From: Corallococcus macrosporus
GTDB lineage: Bacteria > Myxococcota > Myxococcia > Myxococcales > Myxococcaceae
Assembly: GCF_017302985.1 (NCBI RefSeq)
Contig: NZ_JAFIMU010000007.1
Location: 1,798,001-1,862,000, forward strand
Reading direction: 5' to 3'
DNA length: 64,000 nt
Below, piece by piece: positions 49,436 to 58,269 of this stretch (the first letter of the stretch is position 1; each line of letters starts with the position of its first letter). A model generated the notes under the pieces. That model searched no databases. It saw only the letters and a program-made list of their open reading frames with translations, and was not told the origin of the DNA. A program made the position numbers and the translations under genes.

Positions 49436-51253
49436 ATGTCGTCGTCGTCCCTGCACTACACGCCCAACCTCCGCGATATTGAGTTCAACCTCTTCGAGTT
49501 CCTGGACATCGGCCACACGTCGCTGGGCAAGGGCCCCTTCGGGGACCTGGACGAGACGGCGGCCCGGCAGACGCTGGAGACCTTCGCCCAGCTGTGCACG
49601 CAGGAGCTGGCGAAGAGCTTCGACGAGTCCGAGCACAACCCGCCGAAGCTGGAGAACGGCCAGGTGAAGCTGCCCCCCGGCCTCAAGGCCGCGATGGGCG
49701 CCTACTACGACGCGGGCATGCACCTGCTGGAGACGCCCACGCACCTGGGCGGCCTGGGCGCGCCGCCCTCGCTGGGCTGGGCCGCGTTCGAGCTGCTGCT
49801 GGGCTCCAACCCCGCACTGGCGTTCTTCACGCTGGGCAACCTGCTCGCGCGCGTCATCGACCGGCTGGGCACGGACTCGCAGAAGAAGCGCTTCCTGCCG
49901 CACATCCTGGACAAGCGCTGGAGCGGGTCCATGGTGCTGACGGAGCCGGACGCGGGCAGCGACGTGGGCGCCGCGCGCACCAAGGCCCGTCACGTGGACG
50001 GCGACGTCTGGGAGATTGAAGGCGTCAAGCGCTTCATCACCAACGGCGAGTCGGACATCGCGGAGAACATCATCCACATGGTGCTCGCGCGGCCGGACGG
50101 TGCGGCGCCGGGGACCAAGGGCCTGTCGCTGTTCGTGGTGCCCAAGTTCTGGGTGAACGAGGACGGCAGCCTGGGCGAGTTCAACAACGTCGTTTGCACG
50201 AAGCTGGAGAAGAAGATGGGCCTCAAGGGGTCCGTCACGTGCGAGCTGACGTTCGGCGACGGCAAGCCCACGCGCGGCCTCTTGCTGGGTGAAGTGCACG
50301 ACGGCATCCGGCAGATGTTCCACATCATCGAGAACGCGCGCATGGCGGTGGGCCTCAAGTCCATGGCCGCGCTGTCCGCGGGCTACTACCGCGCGCTGTC
50401 GTTCGCGAAGGACCGCGTGCAGGGCAGCGACCTGGCGAAGGCGCGCGACAAGTCCGCGCCGCGCGTGAACATCCTCCAGCACCCGGACGTGCGCCGCATG
50501 CTGATGGCGCAGAAGGCGCACGCGGAAGGCCTGCGCGCGCTGGCGCTGTTCACCGCGTCCGTGCAGGACCAGGTGGAGCTGCAGGGCGGCCACCGCTCCA
50601 CGGCGGCGGGCGAGGCGGACGTGCTCAACGACATGCTGCTGCCGCTGGTGAAGGGCTACGGCTCCGAGAAGGCGTATGAGCTCCTGTCCCTGTCGCTGCA
50701 GGTGCACGGTGGTTCGGGCTTCCTGACGGACTACCCCGTCGAGCAGTACATCCGGGACCAGAAGATCGACTCGCTCTACGAGGGCACCACGCACATCCAG
50801 GCGCTGGACCTGCTGATGCGCAAGGTGGCGCGCGACGGCGGCGCGACGCTGATGGGCCTGCTGGAGCGCGTGCGCGCGACGGCGGACGGCGACGAGGGCG
50901 GCGCCGAGCTGAAGATCGAGCGCGCCGCGCTGGGCGAGGCGGTGGGCCACCTGCAGACGCTGCTCGGCACGCTGATGGGCAAGCTGGGCGAGTCCGTCTA
51001 CCACGTGGGCTTCCAGGGCAACCGCGTGCTGTTCGCGGTGGCGGAGGTCATCATCGGCTGGCTGCTGGTGCGCCACGCGGCCGTGGCGCTGGACCGGATG
51101 AAGACCAACCCCGGCGACAAGGCGTTCTACGGCGGCAAGGTGGCCAGCGCCCGCTGGTACTGCCACGAGGTGCTGCCCGGCATCGCGCACGCCGCGCGCA
51201 TGGTGGAGCACGGCAACCTGGACCTGATGGACGTGCCGGAAGAGTCGTTCTAG
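49436..51253 (+). CDS. acyl-CoA dehydrogenase, long form (DmdC/FadE-like)
   Basis: 605 residues, the length of the large bacterial acyl-CoA dehydrogenases (about 600, e.g. 3-methylmercaptopropionyl-CoA dehydrogenase group). FAD-dependent: SMVLTEPDAGSDVGAART (FAD contact), EIEGVKRFITNGESDIAENI, LQVHGGSGFLTDYPVEQYIR, and catalytic Glu in DSLYEGTTHIQALDL. The C-terminal ~170 residues are the extra helical domain of this group. It oxidises acyl-CoA thioesters in fatty acid or branched-acid breakdown. ATG with GAGGAG upstream. Confidence 0.92.
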   Translation: MSSSSLHYTPNLRDIEFNLFEFLDIGHTSLGKGPFGDLDETAARQTLETFAQLCTQELAKSFDESEHNPPKLENGQVKLPPGLKAAMGAYYDAGMHLLETPTHLGGLGAPPSLGWAAFELLLGSNPALAFFTLGNLLARVIDRLGTDSQKKRFLPHILDKRWSGSMVLTEPDAGSDVGAARTKARHVDGDVWEIEGVKRFITNGESDIAENIIHMVLARPDGAAPGTKGLSLFVVPKFWVNEDGSLGEFNNVVCTKLEKKMGLKGSVTCELTFGDGKPTRGLLLGEVHDGIRQMFHIIENARMAVGLKSMAALSAGYYRALSFAKDRVQGSDLAKARDKSAPRVNILQHPDVRRMLMAQKAHAEGLRALALFTASVQDQVELQGGHRSTAAGEADVLNDMLLPLVKGYGSEKAYELLSLSLQVHGGSGFLTDYPVEQYIRDQKIDSLYEGTTHIQALDLLMRKVARDGGATLMGLLERVRATADGDEGGAELKIERAALGEAVGHLQTLLGTLMGKLGESVYHVGFQGNRVLFAVAEVIIGWLLVRHAAVALDRMKTNPGDKAFYGGKVASARWYCHEVLPGIAHAARMVEHGNLDLMDVPEESF

Positions 51254-51331
51254 GCGCGCGGGCCCCGGGGCCACGGGTGTGGCTCCGGGGAGACGGTCCG
51301 GCTGGCCCGGCGTTCGCAATGGGGGTGGAGC

Positions 51332-53002
51332 ATGATGCTCTCCACCCTCACCGCGCTGACCCTGGCCGCCACCGTCACCAACACCGAGACCGTGCACGAC
51401 CTGGAGCCCTTCGGCGGCCACGTCGTCGCGTGCACCGAAGGCGGCCTGGAGCTGTTCACGTCGGCCGGCGGCTCCGTGCGCGTGCTCACGGTGGAGGACG
51501 GGCTGCCCAGCCACTACTGCCGCGCGCTGGAGTCCACGGGCGACCGGCTCTTCGTCGCCACGGATGAAGGGCTGGTGTCGCTGGACACGCGCTTCCACGT
51601 GACGCCGGTGCTGGACGTGCGCTGGCAGGCGCTGCCCCCCGCCGAGGACGCGAGCACCCCGGACTACGTGAGCCGGCTGGAGTCCCTGGCAGCGGTGCTG
51701 ACGCCGGGCCCCGCGTACACGGCGTTCTCACCGCGCTTCGCGGGCACGGCGGAGGGGCGCCTGTTCGAGCTGGGCACCCAGCGCGCGTGGTCACTGCCGG
51801 GACCGGTGCGGTTCATCTCGGACACGCAGGACGGCGTGGACGTGGGCACCACCGAGGGCGCGTTCTCCATCAGCGCCAGTGGCCGGCTCACCGCCATGCG
51901 CAACGTGCCCACCGGTCCGCTGTCGTTCGCGGTCACGGAGCAGGGCGTGCGCATCGTGGGCAGTCACGGTGAGGTGCACGCGTGGGAGACGGAGTCCGTG
52001 CCGCTCCAGGCCGTGAGCGTTCCCAAGGGCGCCACGGTGTTGCGCGAGGGTTGGGCGGGCACGCGGACCTCCGGCGTGTTCGTCCAGGGGAAGAAGGGGT
52101 GGAGCCGCGTGACGCCCACCGGGCAGCTCTGCGGCAATCACATCACCGCGCTGGCCCGGCATCAGGGACGGCTCGTCGTGGGCACGTTCGACCGGGGCGC
52201 CTGCATCCAGCGCGAGGACGGAAAGTGGCAGACGGTCCGCGCGCCCTCGCTCCCCAGCGACCAGGTGCTGGGCATCACCAGCGACGGCGTGAACCTCTAC
52301 GTCGCGACCACGTATGGCCTGGGCTTCCATGACGGCAAGGCGTGGACGCAGGTGGCGTATGGGGCTCGCAACCCCGTGGCCCTGGGGAAGCTGTCCGTCC
52401 TCAACGTGTCACAGGTGGACGGAGGCGTGGCGCTGGTGGATGGCCGGGGCGTGTCCCTGATCACTCCGGGCACCGCTCCCCTGTCGCTGGTGAAGCGGAT
52501 GCCGCTGCCGAAGGAGTGGAGCAAGCATCCCTCCGTCGGAGAGGGCGCGGGCCGCTTCCTGTGGATGGGCAGCGAGGACCGGGGCCTGCTGCGCTGGGAC
52601 GGAGAGAAGTGGCAGCGCTTCCATGACGGCCGCGACCTCACGGACAACTGGATCACCGCGCTGTCCACCGACGCGCAAGGGCGCGCGGTCGCGGGCACCT
52701 GCCAGGACGGCTTCAGCTACTTCGACGGCGCGAAGTGGACCCGCGTGCGCACCGCGCCCGGTCTGCCCTCCCCCGCCGTCGTCTCCGCCGCGCTCGTGCC
52801 CGGAGGCGCGGTGGTGGGCACGCTGCTCGGCGCGTCGTACTTCGACGCGGGCACCGGGGAGGTGCACGCCCTGCCGAAGCTCGCGGATCCGCGCGTCTAC
52901 GCGGTGCTCCCGGAGGGCGACGCCGCCCTCTTCGGCACCGAGGGCGGGCTGTCCAGCGCGGCCTGGAAGCCCCTGACCGCTCCCGCGCTCACCCAGCGCT
53001 GA
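51332..53002 (+). CDS. secreted beta-propeller protein (two-component-regulator-propeller type)
   Basis: 556 residues with a short signal (MMLSTLTALTLAATV). The rest is repeated four-stranded blades with the Reg_prop-like phrase VLTVEDGLPSHYCRAL (also FHDGRDLTDNWITALSTDA, VRTAPGLPSPAVVSAAL, VATDEGLVSL). Blades are of the D-G-L-P/x-x-x-x-x type found in sensor N-terminal propellers, here without a histidine kinase, so it may be a free periplasmic scaffold. It converges on the enzyme gene at 53090. Confidence 0.75.
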   Translation: MMLSTLTALTLAATVTNTETVHDLEPFGGHVVACTEGGLELFTSAGGSVRVLTVEDGLPSHYCRALESTGDRLFVATDEGLVSLDTRFHVTPVLDVRWQALPPAEDASTPDYVSRLESLAAVLTPGPAYTAFSPRFAGTAEGRLFELGTQRAWSLPGPVRFISDTQDGVDVGTTEGAFSISASGRLTAMRNVPTGPLSFAVTEQGVRIVGSHGEVHAWETESVPLQAVSVPKGATVLREGWAGTRTSGVFVQGKKGWSRVTPTGQLCGNHITALARHQGRLVVGTFDRGACIQREDGKWQTVRAPSLPSDQVLGITSDGVNLYVATTYGLGFHDGKAWTQVAYGARNPVALGKLSVLNVSQVDGGVALVDGRGVSLITPGTAPLSLVKRMPLPKEWSKHPSVGEGAGRFLWMGSEDRGLLRWDGEKWQRFHDGRDLTDNWITALSTDAQGRAVAGTCQDGFSYFDGAKWTRVRTAPGLPSPAVVSAALVPGGAVVGTLLGASYFDAGTGEVHALPKLADPRVYAVLPEGDAALFGTEGGLSSAAWKPLTAPALTQR

Positions 53003-53033
53003 GAGGAGGACGCCCTGCCGGCGGCGAGCCGGC

Positions 53034-53062
53034 CCAACTGGTCCGACAGTCGGACCAGTTGG
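53034..53062. terminator. bidirectional hairpin between convergent genes
   Basis: A 13-base perfect inverted repeat CCAACTGGTCCGA / TCGGACCAGTTGG with a CAG loop lies midway between the stops of the propeller gene (53002) and the enzyme gene (53090). No long U-run on either side, but the placement and stem fit a shared terminator. Confidence 0.7.
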
Positions 53063-53089
53063 TCCAGGTCGGCCACCCGGCCCCGTGGC

Positions 53090-54193
53090 TTATCCCGGTT
53101 TCTGCGCCGCGCCACGCGACGCCAGCTCGCGCTCCACGTACAGGCGCAGGATGTGCATGAAGTCCTGCGCGTTCGTCACCACGCCGAACGCCTGGTGCGT
53201 GCCGCGGTCCTTCAGCTTGCTCACCACGAACTCGGACGAGTCCACGCAGATGGTGGGCAGCTCGCGCAAGCTGCCGTCCTTCTCCGTCACGAACGCGGGC
53301 AGCATGTTGCCCGTCGCGATGGCGTGCAGCGCCGTGGCGACGAGCACCGCCATCGTCGCCTTCACCGCGTGCCGGCGCATCGCGTCCTGCGCCGCCAGGT
53401 TGTCCGTCACCACGTCCGGCAACGGCCCGTCGTCCCGGATGGAGCCCGTCAGCACGAACGGCACCCCGTGCTTCACGCACGCGTGCATGATGCCGTTGGT
53501 GATGACGCCCGCCTCCACCGCCTTCGCGATGGAGCCCGCCTGCCGCACCCGGTTGATGGCGCGCATGTGCAGCCCGTGCCCGCCCGACGTCGCCTCGCCC
53601 GCGCCGCTCATCCCCAGCGTCGTGCCGTAGATGGACGCCTCGATGTCGTGCACCGCCACCGCGTTGCCCGCGAGCAGCGCCCCCACGAAGCCGTTCTCCA
53701 CGAACCACGTCATGTCCGCGCGTGCCCGCGAGTGCACCAGCGCCGGCCCCGTCACCCAGATGGGATAGCCGCCCCGCTCGCGCTCCTCCACCAGCAGCCG
53801 CGCCATGTGCGCGTAGTCGATGGGCTTCTCGCGCGACACCTCGCTCGTCATGAACTTGAACTCGCCCTCCCCCTCCTCCAGCAGGTAGGCCATGTTCACG
53901 TAGACGCCTTCGCGGCCGTCCTCCGCCTTGCCCACCACCACGCGCTCGCCCGCGCGCACCCGCCGGCCCTCGCGCACCCAGAGCTCGCCCTGGGCGTCCA
54001 GCACCAGCGCGCCGTCCATGCGCGGCTCGCGCGGCATCCGCCACCGCCCGTCCACCCGCACGTACGTGGGCAGGTTCGTCGTCGTGAAGAAGCCCTCCGG
54101 CAGCACGCCGTCCGCCGGCGCCGGGGTGAAGCGCGCGTCCGGGAAGCTGGCGAAACGCGCCGCCGTGAAGTCGGGATGAGCAATGGTCGTCAC
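53090..54193 (-). CDS. TIGR00300-family enzyme (nickel-pincer-dependent ornithine cyclodeaminase-like / LOR-SDH domain)
   Basis: 367 residues from the GTG at 54193; the upstream open frame lacks conservation. The family covers archaeal alternative ornithine cyclodeaminases and the C-terminal part of cyanobacterial ArgZ/AgrE: PREPRMDGALVLDAQGELW, VYVNMAYLLEEGEGEFKFMT, PIWVTGPALVHSRARADMTW, VHDIEASIYGTTLGMSG, VITNGIMHACVKHGVPFVLT, GSIRDDGPLPDVVTDNLAAQ. It should act on an amino acid of arginine/ornithine metabolism, with NAD or a nickel-pincer cofactor. Bacterial members are uncommon; which reaction it runs here is not decided by the sequence. Confidence 0.75.
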   Translation of the reverse strand: MTTIAHPDFTAARFASFPDARFTPAPADGVLPEGFFTTTNLPTYVRVDGRWRMPREPRMDGALVLDAQGELWVREGRRVRAGERVVVGKAEDGREGVYVNMAYLLEEGEGEFKFMTSEVSREKPIDYAHMARLLVEERERGGYPIWVTGPALVHSRARADMTWFVENGFVGALLAGNAVAVHDIEASIYGTTLGMSGAGEATSGGHGLHMRAINRVRQAGSIAKAVEAGVITNGIMHACVKHGVPFVLTGSIRDDGPLPDVVTDNLAAQDAMRRHAVKATMAVLVATALHAIATGNMLPAFVTEKDGSLRELPTICVDSSEFVVSKLKDRGTHQAFGVVTNAQDFMHILRLYVERELASRGAAQKPG

Positions 54194-54465
54194 CCCGCCA
54201 CCATGCGCGGGCCCTCCCACCCGTTCAAGCGTGGCGCACCCCGCCATCCCCTTGGAATGTTTCCCCTTTCATAAGGCCCACCCACCTGGACGCACCCCGT
54301 CATGACGACGGTCCGGGCCGCGAAAGCCCCGGGAATCACGCTCCATGTGCGTGTCTGGAGTGAAAAGCAGGTGGGGACGCAACCTCGGTTCTTGAACGGC
54401 GAGAATGGAAGCAATCGCAGCCGGTGACCGAGGTCGGGTCACTGCTCCCCTTCCCGGAGCCCCCC
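54194..54465. other. intergenic region between divergent enzyme and LysM genes
   Basis: 272 bases without a supported gene, carrying the promoters of the flanking genes. The AT-richer patch CCCTTTCATAAGG near 54266 and a GTCATGAC palindrome at about 54299-54306 are the only landmarks I see. Confidence 0.4.
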
Positions 54466-55170
54466 ATGAGCTACCGCATTCAATCTGGCGACACCCTGTC
54501 TGGTCTGGCGAAGCGCTACGGCACCTCCGTGGACGCGCTGATGAAGGCCAACCCGGAGATCCAGAACAAGGACCTCATCTACACGGGCAAGACGCTGAAC
54601 ATCCCCGGCTCGCGCGACAGCTTCGAGCCCGGCACCCAGGGCCAGGGCGTGCGCGGCGGCGGTTCCGGCGGCTCCAGCGGCGCGGGCAACGTGACGGCGC
54701 CTCCGGGCGGCGCGGGCCCGGGCACGCGCGGCCCCGGTGGCAGCCCGTTCGACATCGCGATGTCGCACATGGGCAAGAACGCCGGCTCGCTGAAGCTGGA
54801 GCAGACGGGCGTGGGCGCGGACATGGAGGACTGGGTCCCCAACAACGTCAACTGCGCCAACTTCGTCTCCGCGTGCCTGGAGCAGGCCGGGCAGATCAAG
54901 GACAGCCAGCACAGCGCGTCCGTGATGACGCTCCAGGGGAACCTGGACCGCGACCCGAACTTCAAGCGCGTGGACCTGAAGGACGCGAAGCCCGGCGACG
55001 TCGTGTCCATGAAGGTGGGCAGCGGCCAGCACGTGGTGATGTTCGCGGGCTGGAAGGACGGCAAGCCCCAGTTCATCGGCTCCAACAACGTGAACTCGGA
55101 CGGCTCGCAGCGCATCAGCCTCACGTCGATGAACTACCCCATCATGTCCGTGCACCAGTACCAGGGCTGA
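54466..55170 (+). CDS. LysM and NlpC/P60-like peptidoglycan amidase
   Basis: 234 residues, ATG at 54466. LysM peptidoglycan-binding domain at residues 2-47 (YRIQSGDTLSGLAKRYG, NPEIQNKDLIYTGKTLNIP). A Gly/Ser/Pro linker (~50-92) leads to a Cys peptidase-like domain (~95-234): catalytic Cys130 in NVNCANFVSACLEQAG, GDVVSMK, His189 in GQHVVMFAGWKDG. It lacks a signal peptide, as phage-lysin-like and injected effectors often do. It likely cleaves peptidoglycan cross-links or stem peptides; its target (own wall or prey) is unknown. Confidence 0.85.
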   Translation: MSYRIQSGDTLSGLAKRYGTSVDALMKANPEIQNKDLIYTGKTLNIPGSRDSFEPGTQGQGVRGGGSGGSSGAGNVTAPPGGAGPGTRGPGGSPFDIAMSHMGKNAGSLKLEQTGVGADMEDWVPNNVNCANFVSACLEQAGQIKDSQHSASVMTLQGNLDRDPNFKRVDLKDAKPGDVVSMKVGSGQHVVMFAGWKDGKPQFIGSNNVNSDGSQRISLTSMNYPIMSVHQYQG

Positions 55171-55198
55171 ACAGACCCTGACGGCCGTGGTCCCCCGG

Positions 55199-55246
55199 TG
55201 GGGCCTTCGCCTTCCGTGCCCTGAGCGCCGGAAGGGGGAGGCCCCA
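55199..55246 (+). terminator. nested hairpin terminator after the LysM gene
   Basis: Outer arms TGGGGCCT/AGGCCCCA (55199-55206, 55239-55246) and inner CCTTCCG/CGGAAGG make a long branched stem, followed by TCCGCTTTTCC. It lies 29 bases past the stop. Confidence 0.65.
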
Positions 55247-55419
55247 TCCGCTTTTCCAGGGGCCTGTCCCGGCCACCGGCCCGGAGGGCCGCCTGCCCTC
55301 GCGGGCACCCGGAGTGGCGCCGGCTTCACATTGCACGTGGCCTAGCGTCCAGGGTTGGACGTTCCCTGGACAGGGGGTCTTTGCGGACGTGGCCAGACGG
55401 GGGGAGTCTTCCCAACGCC

Positions 55420-55800
55420 ATGCGAAGCCTCATCCTCCTCGTAGAAGACCATGTCGACAGCCGTGAGATGCTGGAGGAGTTCCTCACGCTGGAAGGGTTC
55501 GCCGTGGAGGTCGCCGGCAACGGCCTGCACGCCTGGGAGCGGCTGCGTCGCGGCCCCACGCCGGACGTGATGCTGCTGGACCTGATGATGCCGGTGATGA
55601 GCGGCTGGGAGCTGATGGAGCGCGTGCAGAAGGAGCCGCGCCTCAAGAACCTGCCCGTCATCGTCGTGTCGGGCGCGGGCGCCACGCGCCCCGTGCCCCA
55701 GGGCATCCGGGCGTCCATCCCCAAGCCGCTGGACCTGGACGACCTGATGCGCGCGCTGGAGCCGTTCCGCTCGCAGGCGCACTTAGCCGCCGCCTACTGA
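55420..55800 (+). CDS. single-domain response regulator (receiver)
   Basis: 126 residues from the ATG at 55420, the first Met before the conserved LILLVEDH. Complete receiver: acidic pocket Glu9-Asp10, phospho-acceptor Asp54 in VMLLDLMMP, Ser/Thr switch in IVVSGAG, Lys in SIPKPLDLDDL (~107). No output domain, so it acts as a phosphorelay or CheY-like partner. It converges on the PAS histidine kinase gene with a 7-base overlap and is probably that kinase's partner. Confidence 0.92.
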   Translation: MRSLILLVEDHVDSREMLEEFLTLEGFAVEVAGNGLHAWERLRRGPTPDVMLLDLMMPVMSGWELMERVQKEPRLKNLPVIVVSGAGATRPVPQGIRASIPKPLDLDDLMRALEPFRSQAHLAAAY

Positions 55801-57716
55801 GCCGGCGCCGCGGCGGTTGGCGCCTCGCGGGGCAGGACCACCCGGAAGACGGTGCCCTCGGACGCGCGCGAGCGCACCTCGATGCGGCCGCCGTGGCCCT
55901 TCACCACCTGTTCGACGATGTAGAGCCCCAGCCCCAGGCCGCCGTGCGTGTTGCCTCCCGCGCCGCGCCGGAAGGGGTCGAACAGGCGCGGCAGCAGGTC
56001 CGGCGGGATGGGGTCTCCGCCGTTCTGCACCTCCAGCACCACGTTCGCGTCCGCGTCCGTCAGCGTGAAGCGCACGGGGGTCTCCGGCGGGCTGTACTGG
56101 AGCGCGTTGCCGCCCAGGTTGCTCACCACCTGGAGCAGCCGGTCCGCGTCCCACGCGCCGTCGTAGCGGCCCGGGCCCACCGTCAGCGTGAGCGAGCGCT
56201 CCGGCCACGCCGCCTCCAGCTCCTCCACCGCCTGGCGCACCACCATGCGCACGTCGCCAGGCACCCGCTCGATGGGGATGCCGCCGCCCAGCCGGCTGCG
56301 GGTGAAGTCGAGCAGCTCCGAAATCATCCGCGCCATGCGCTCGCCGGAGCGCGCGATGCGGGACACCGCCTTGCGGTCGCGCTCCTGGAGCGCGTCGCCG
56401 TGCAGGAGCTTGGTGACGGACAGTTGGATGGCGTTGAGGGGGTTTCGCAGGTCGTGGCTGACGATGGCGATGAGCCGCTCGCCGAACTGCGCCGCCTCGC
56501 GCGCCGCCTCCTCCGCGCGGCGGCGCTCGGTGACGTCCACCAGCGTGACGACGCCCGCGACAATCTGGTTGTCCCGGTCACGCACGGGCGCGCTGGAGCC
56601 CAAGAGGTGCGCGGTGGTGCCGTCCGGCCGGCGCACCTGGAGCGGCTCCGCCTGGCGCGTCTCGCCGGTGCGCAGCGCGCGCGCCATGGGCCACGCGTCG
56701 TCCGCCAGCGGCTCGTTCTCCGCGGTGAACATCTGGTGGGAGGACTCGTAGTCGGCGAGGCTGCCCGAGGGCCGGAACGGATGGCCCAGCAGTGACTCCA
56801 GCGCGCGGTTGCCCAGGAGCAGCCGGCCGCTGGGCGCCTCCGCGATGAGCACGCCCGCGGGCAGTTGGTCCAGCACCGCCGCCAGCCGCGCGCGCTCCGC
56901 CTCGATGGTGGCCAGCAGGCGCTGCCGCTCCGCTTCCGACTGACGGCGCTGGGTGATGTCCAGCACCGTGGCGGCGCGGCCCACGCGGCGGCCCGTCGCG
57001 TCCCGCAGGGACGTCACGTGCACGAACGCGGGGAAGCGGCTGCCGTCGCGGCGCAGGTGCAGCGCTTCGTATTCGTGGAACGGCTTGGAGCCGGCCGCGG
57101 CCATGTGCCGGGGCAGCGCGCCGCGGGACTCGGGCGCCACCAGGTCCTCCAGCTTCAGGCCCTTCAGCGCCTCCGGCGGCTGCCCGTGCATGCGCGCGAG
57201 CGCGGGGTTCGCCGCCACGAACGTGCTGTCCTCCGCGCCCATCACCGCCACGCCCACGCCCAGGTGCGTGAAGATGTCCTCCCAGCGCCGGGGGCCCGTC
57301 GCGTCCGGAGCGCCCTGCTCGCGCGCCGCTTCGGCCGCCTCGCGCGATGCCAGCAGCCGGGCCTGGACGTGGGCCTCCAGCGCCGAGGCCTCCACCGCGT
57401 CCACGGCGTCGTGGAAGCGCTCCACCTGGGCGTCCCCGTCCGGGCCGCCACGGCCCTGCTCGCGCCACAGCCGCAGCACCGTATCGCGCAGGCGCCGGAA
57501 GTTCGTCGTCGTGGGGTGCCCGTTGGAGCCCTGCACCAGCAGCGACAGCTCGCGCGCCAGCGTGTCGGCGACGCGCGCGTCCGGGTTCGCCATCCGGGCC
57601 GCCACCGCGGACAGCGCGTGGGAGAAGGTGTCGCCGGAGCCGGGCGCTTCGTGGAGCCATGCGTCCTGGAGGACGTCGCGGGACTGGAAGAGGAAGTCGG
57701 CGAGGGACAGGGGCAC
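55794..57716 (-). CDS. PAS-domain sensor histidine kinase
   Basis: 640 residues, cytosolic (no membrane helix). Order: helical N-terminal RsbR/sensor-type region (~1-140, DTFSHALSAVAARMANPDAR), PAS-1 (~145-265: VGVAVMGAEDSTFVAANPAL, HEYEALHLRRDGSRFPAFVH), PAS-2 (~280-400: LPAGVLIAEAPSGRLLLGNR), coiled coil, HisKA with H-box AIVSHDLRNPLNAI, HATPase with N box QVVSNLGGNALQYSP and G boxes FDPFRRGAGGNTHGGLGLGL. It overlaps the receiver gene tail-to-tail by 7 bases. Signal unknown. Confidence 0.92.
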   Translation of the reverse strand: MPLSLADFLFQSRDVLQDAWLHEAPGSGDTFSHALSAVAARMANPDARVADTLARELSLLVQGSNGHPTTTNFRRLRDTVLRLWREQGRGGPDGDAQVERFHDAVDAVEASALEAHVQARLLASREAAEAAREQGAPDATGPRRWEDIFTHLGVGVAVMGAEDSTFVAANPALARMHGQPPEALKGLKLEDLVAPESRGALPRHMAAAGSKPFHEYEALHLRRDGSRFPAFVHVTSLRDATGRRVGRAATVLDITQRRQSEAERQRLLATIEAERARLAAVLDQLPAGVLIAEAPSGRLLLGNRALESLLGHPFRPSGSLADYESSHQMFTAENEPLADDAWPMARALRTGETRQAEPLQVRRPDGTTAHLLGSSAPVRDRDNQIVAGVVTLVDVTERRRAEEAAREAAQFGERLIAIVSHDLRNPLNAIQLSVTKLLHGDALQERDRKAVSRIARSGERMARMISELLDFTRSRLGGGIPIERVPGDVRMVVRQAVEELEAAWPERSLTLTVGPGRYDGAWDADRLLQVVSNLGGNALQYSPPETPVRFTLTDADANVVLEVQNGGDPIPPDLLPRLFDPFRRGAGGNTHGGLGLGLYIVEQVVKGHGGRIEVRSRASEGTVFRVVLPREAPTAAAPAQ

Positions 57717-57819
57717 GGTGCGCGGACTCGGGGCGAGGGGCCTTGGGCAAACCGGAGCGAAGGGGCCCCACCCACTTAGGCTCCAGCCTCCGCTGCGACA
57801 AGGACCGTCTGCCCGCGTG

Positions 57820-58101
57820 TCAGGAGGAAGGCGAACGGACGAGGCCCAGGGGCCGCAGGGCGGTCAACCGCAGGAGCCCCGTGCCCGGCTCCACGCGGTA
57901 GCGGACCTGGAAGCCGCAGGCGAGCACCACCGCGCCCTCGCGCCCCGACGGCGTCAGCGGCAGGGACGGCATCCGGCTGACGAGCGCCCCCAGCTCCCCC
58001 TGGAGGCGCTCACGCACCGCGGGCGGACACGCCGTGAGCGTGCGCACCACCGGGGGTTCCAGTTGGCAGCGGTAGGCCATGAGCGCCGCGAAGGTGTGCA
58101 T
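57820..58101 (-). CDS. small protein resembling the C-terminal domain of the adjacent response regulator
   Basis: 93 residues (a Met at position 8 is an alternative start). One compact alpha/beta domain: YRCQLEPPVVRTLTACPPAVR (helical lead-in), ERLQGELGALVSR, then strands GAVVLACGFQVRYRVEP and GLLRLTAL. The first 21-residue block aligns without gaps to residues 138-158 of the divergent response regulator at 58270, and the strands match its residues ~192-219. The pattern (PPxVRExL ... FQVRYRVxxxxxLLRLTAL) recalls the RelE/ParE fold without catalytic residues. Function unknown. Confidence 0.6.
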   Translation of the reverse strand: MHTFAALMAYRCQLEPPVVRTLTACPPAVRERLQGELGALVSRMPSLPLTPSGREGAVVLACGFQVRYRVEPGTGLLRLTALRPLGLVRSPSS

Positions 58102-58269
58102 CTACAGCGTACCTGCAAGATGACAGTGAGGCGGTGATATGGGCGGTCGGGACGCGGACCGTCCGGGAGGAACAGTCCCCGGGGCGCACTGTCGGACAGG
58201 CAACGCTGGGGTTCCCGGCAGACCCGGGTGCACTTCAAGAAACCGAGGAAAAGCGGGTCGAATCGGGGG

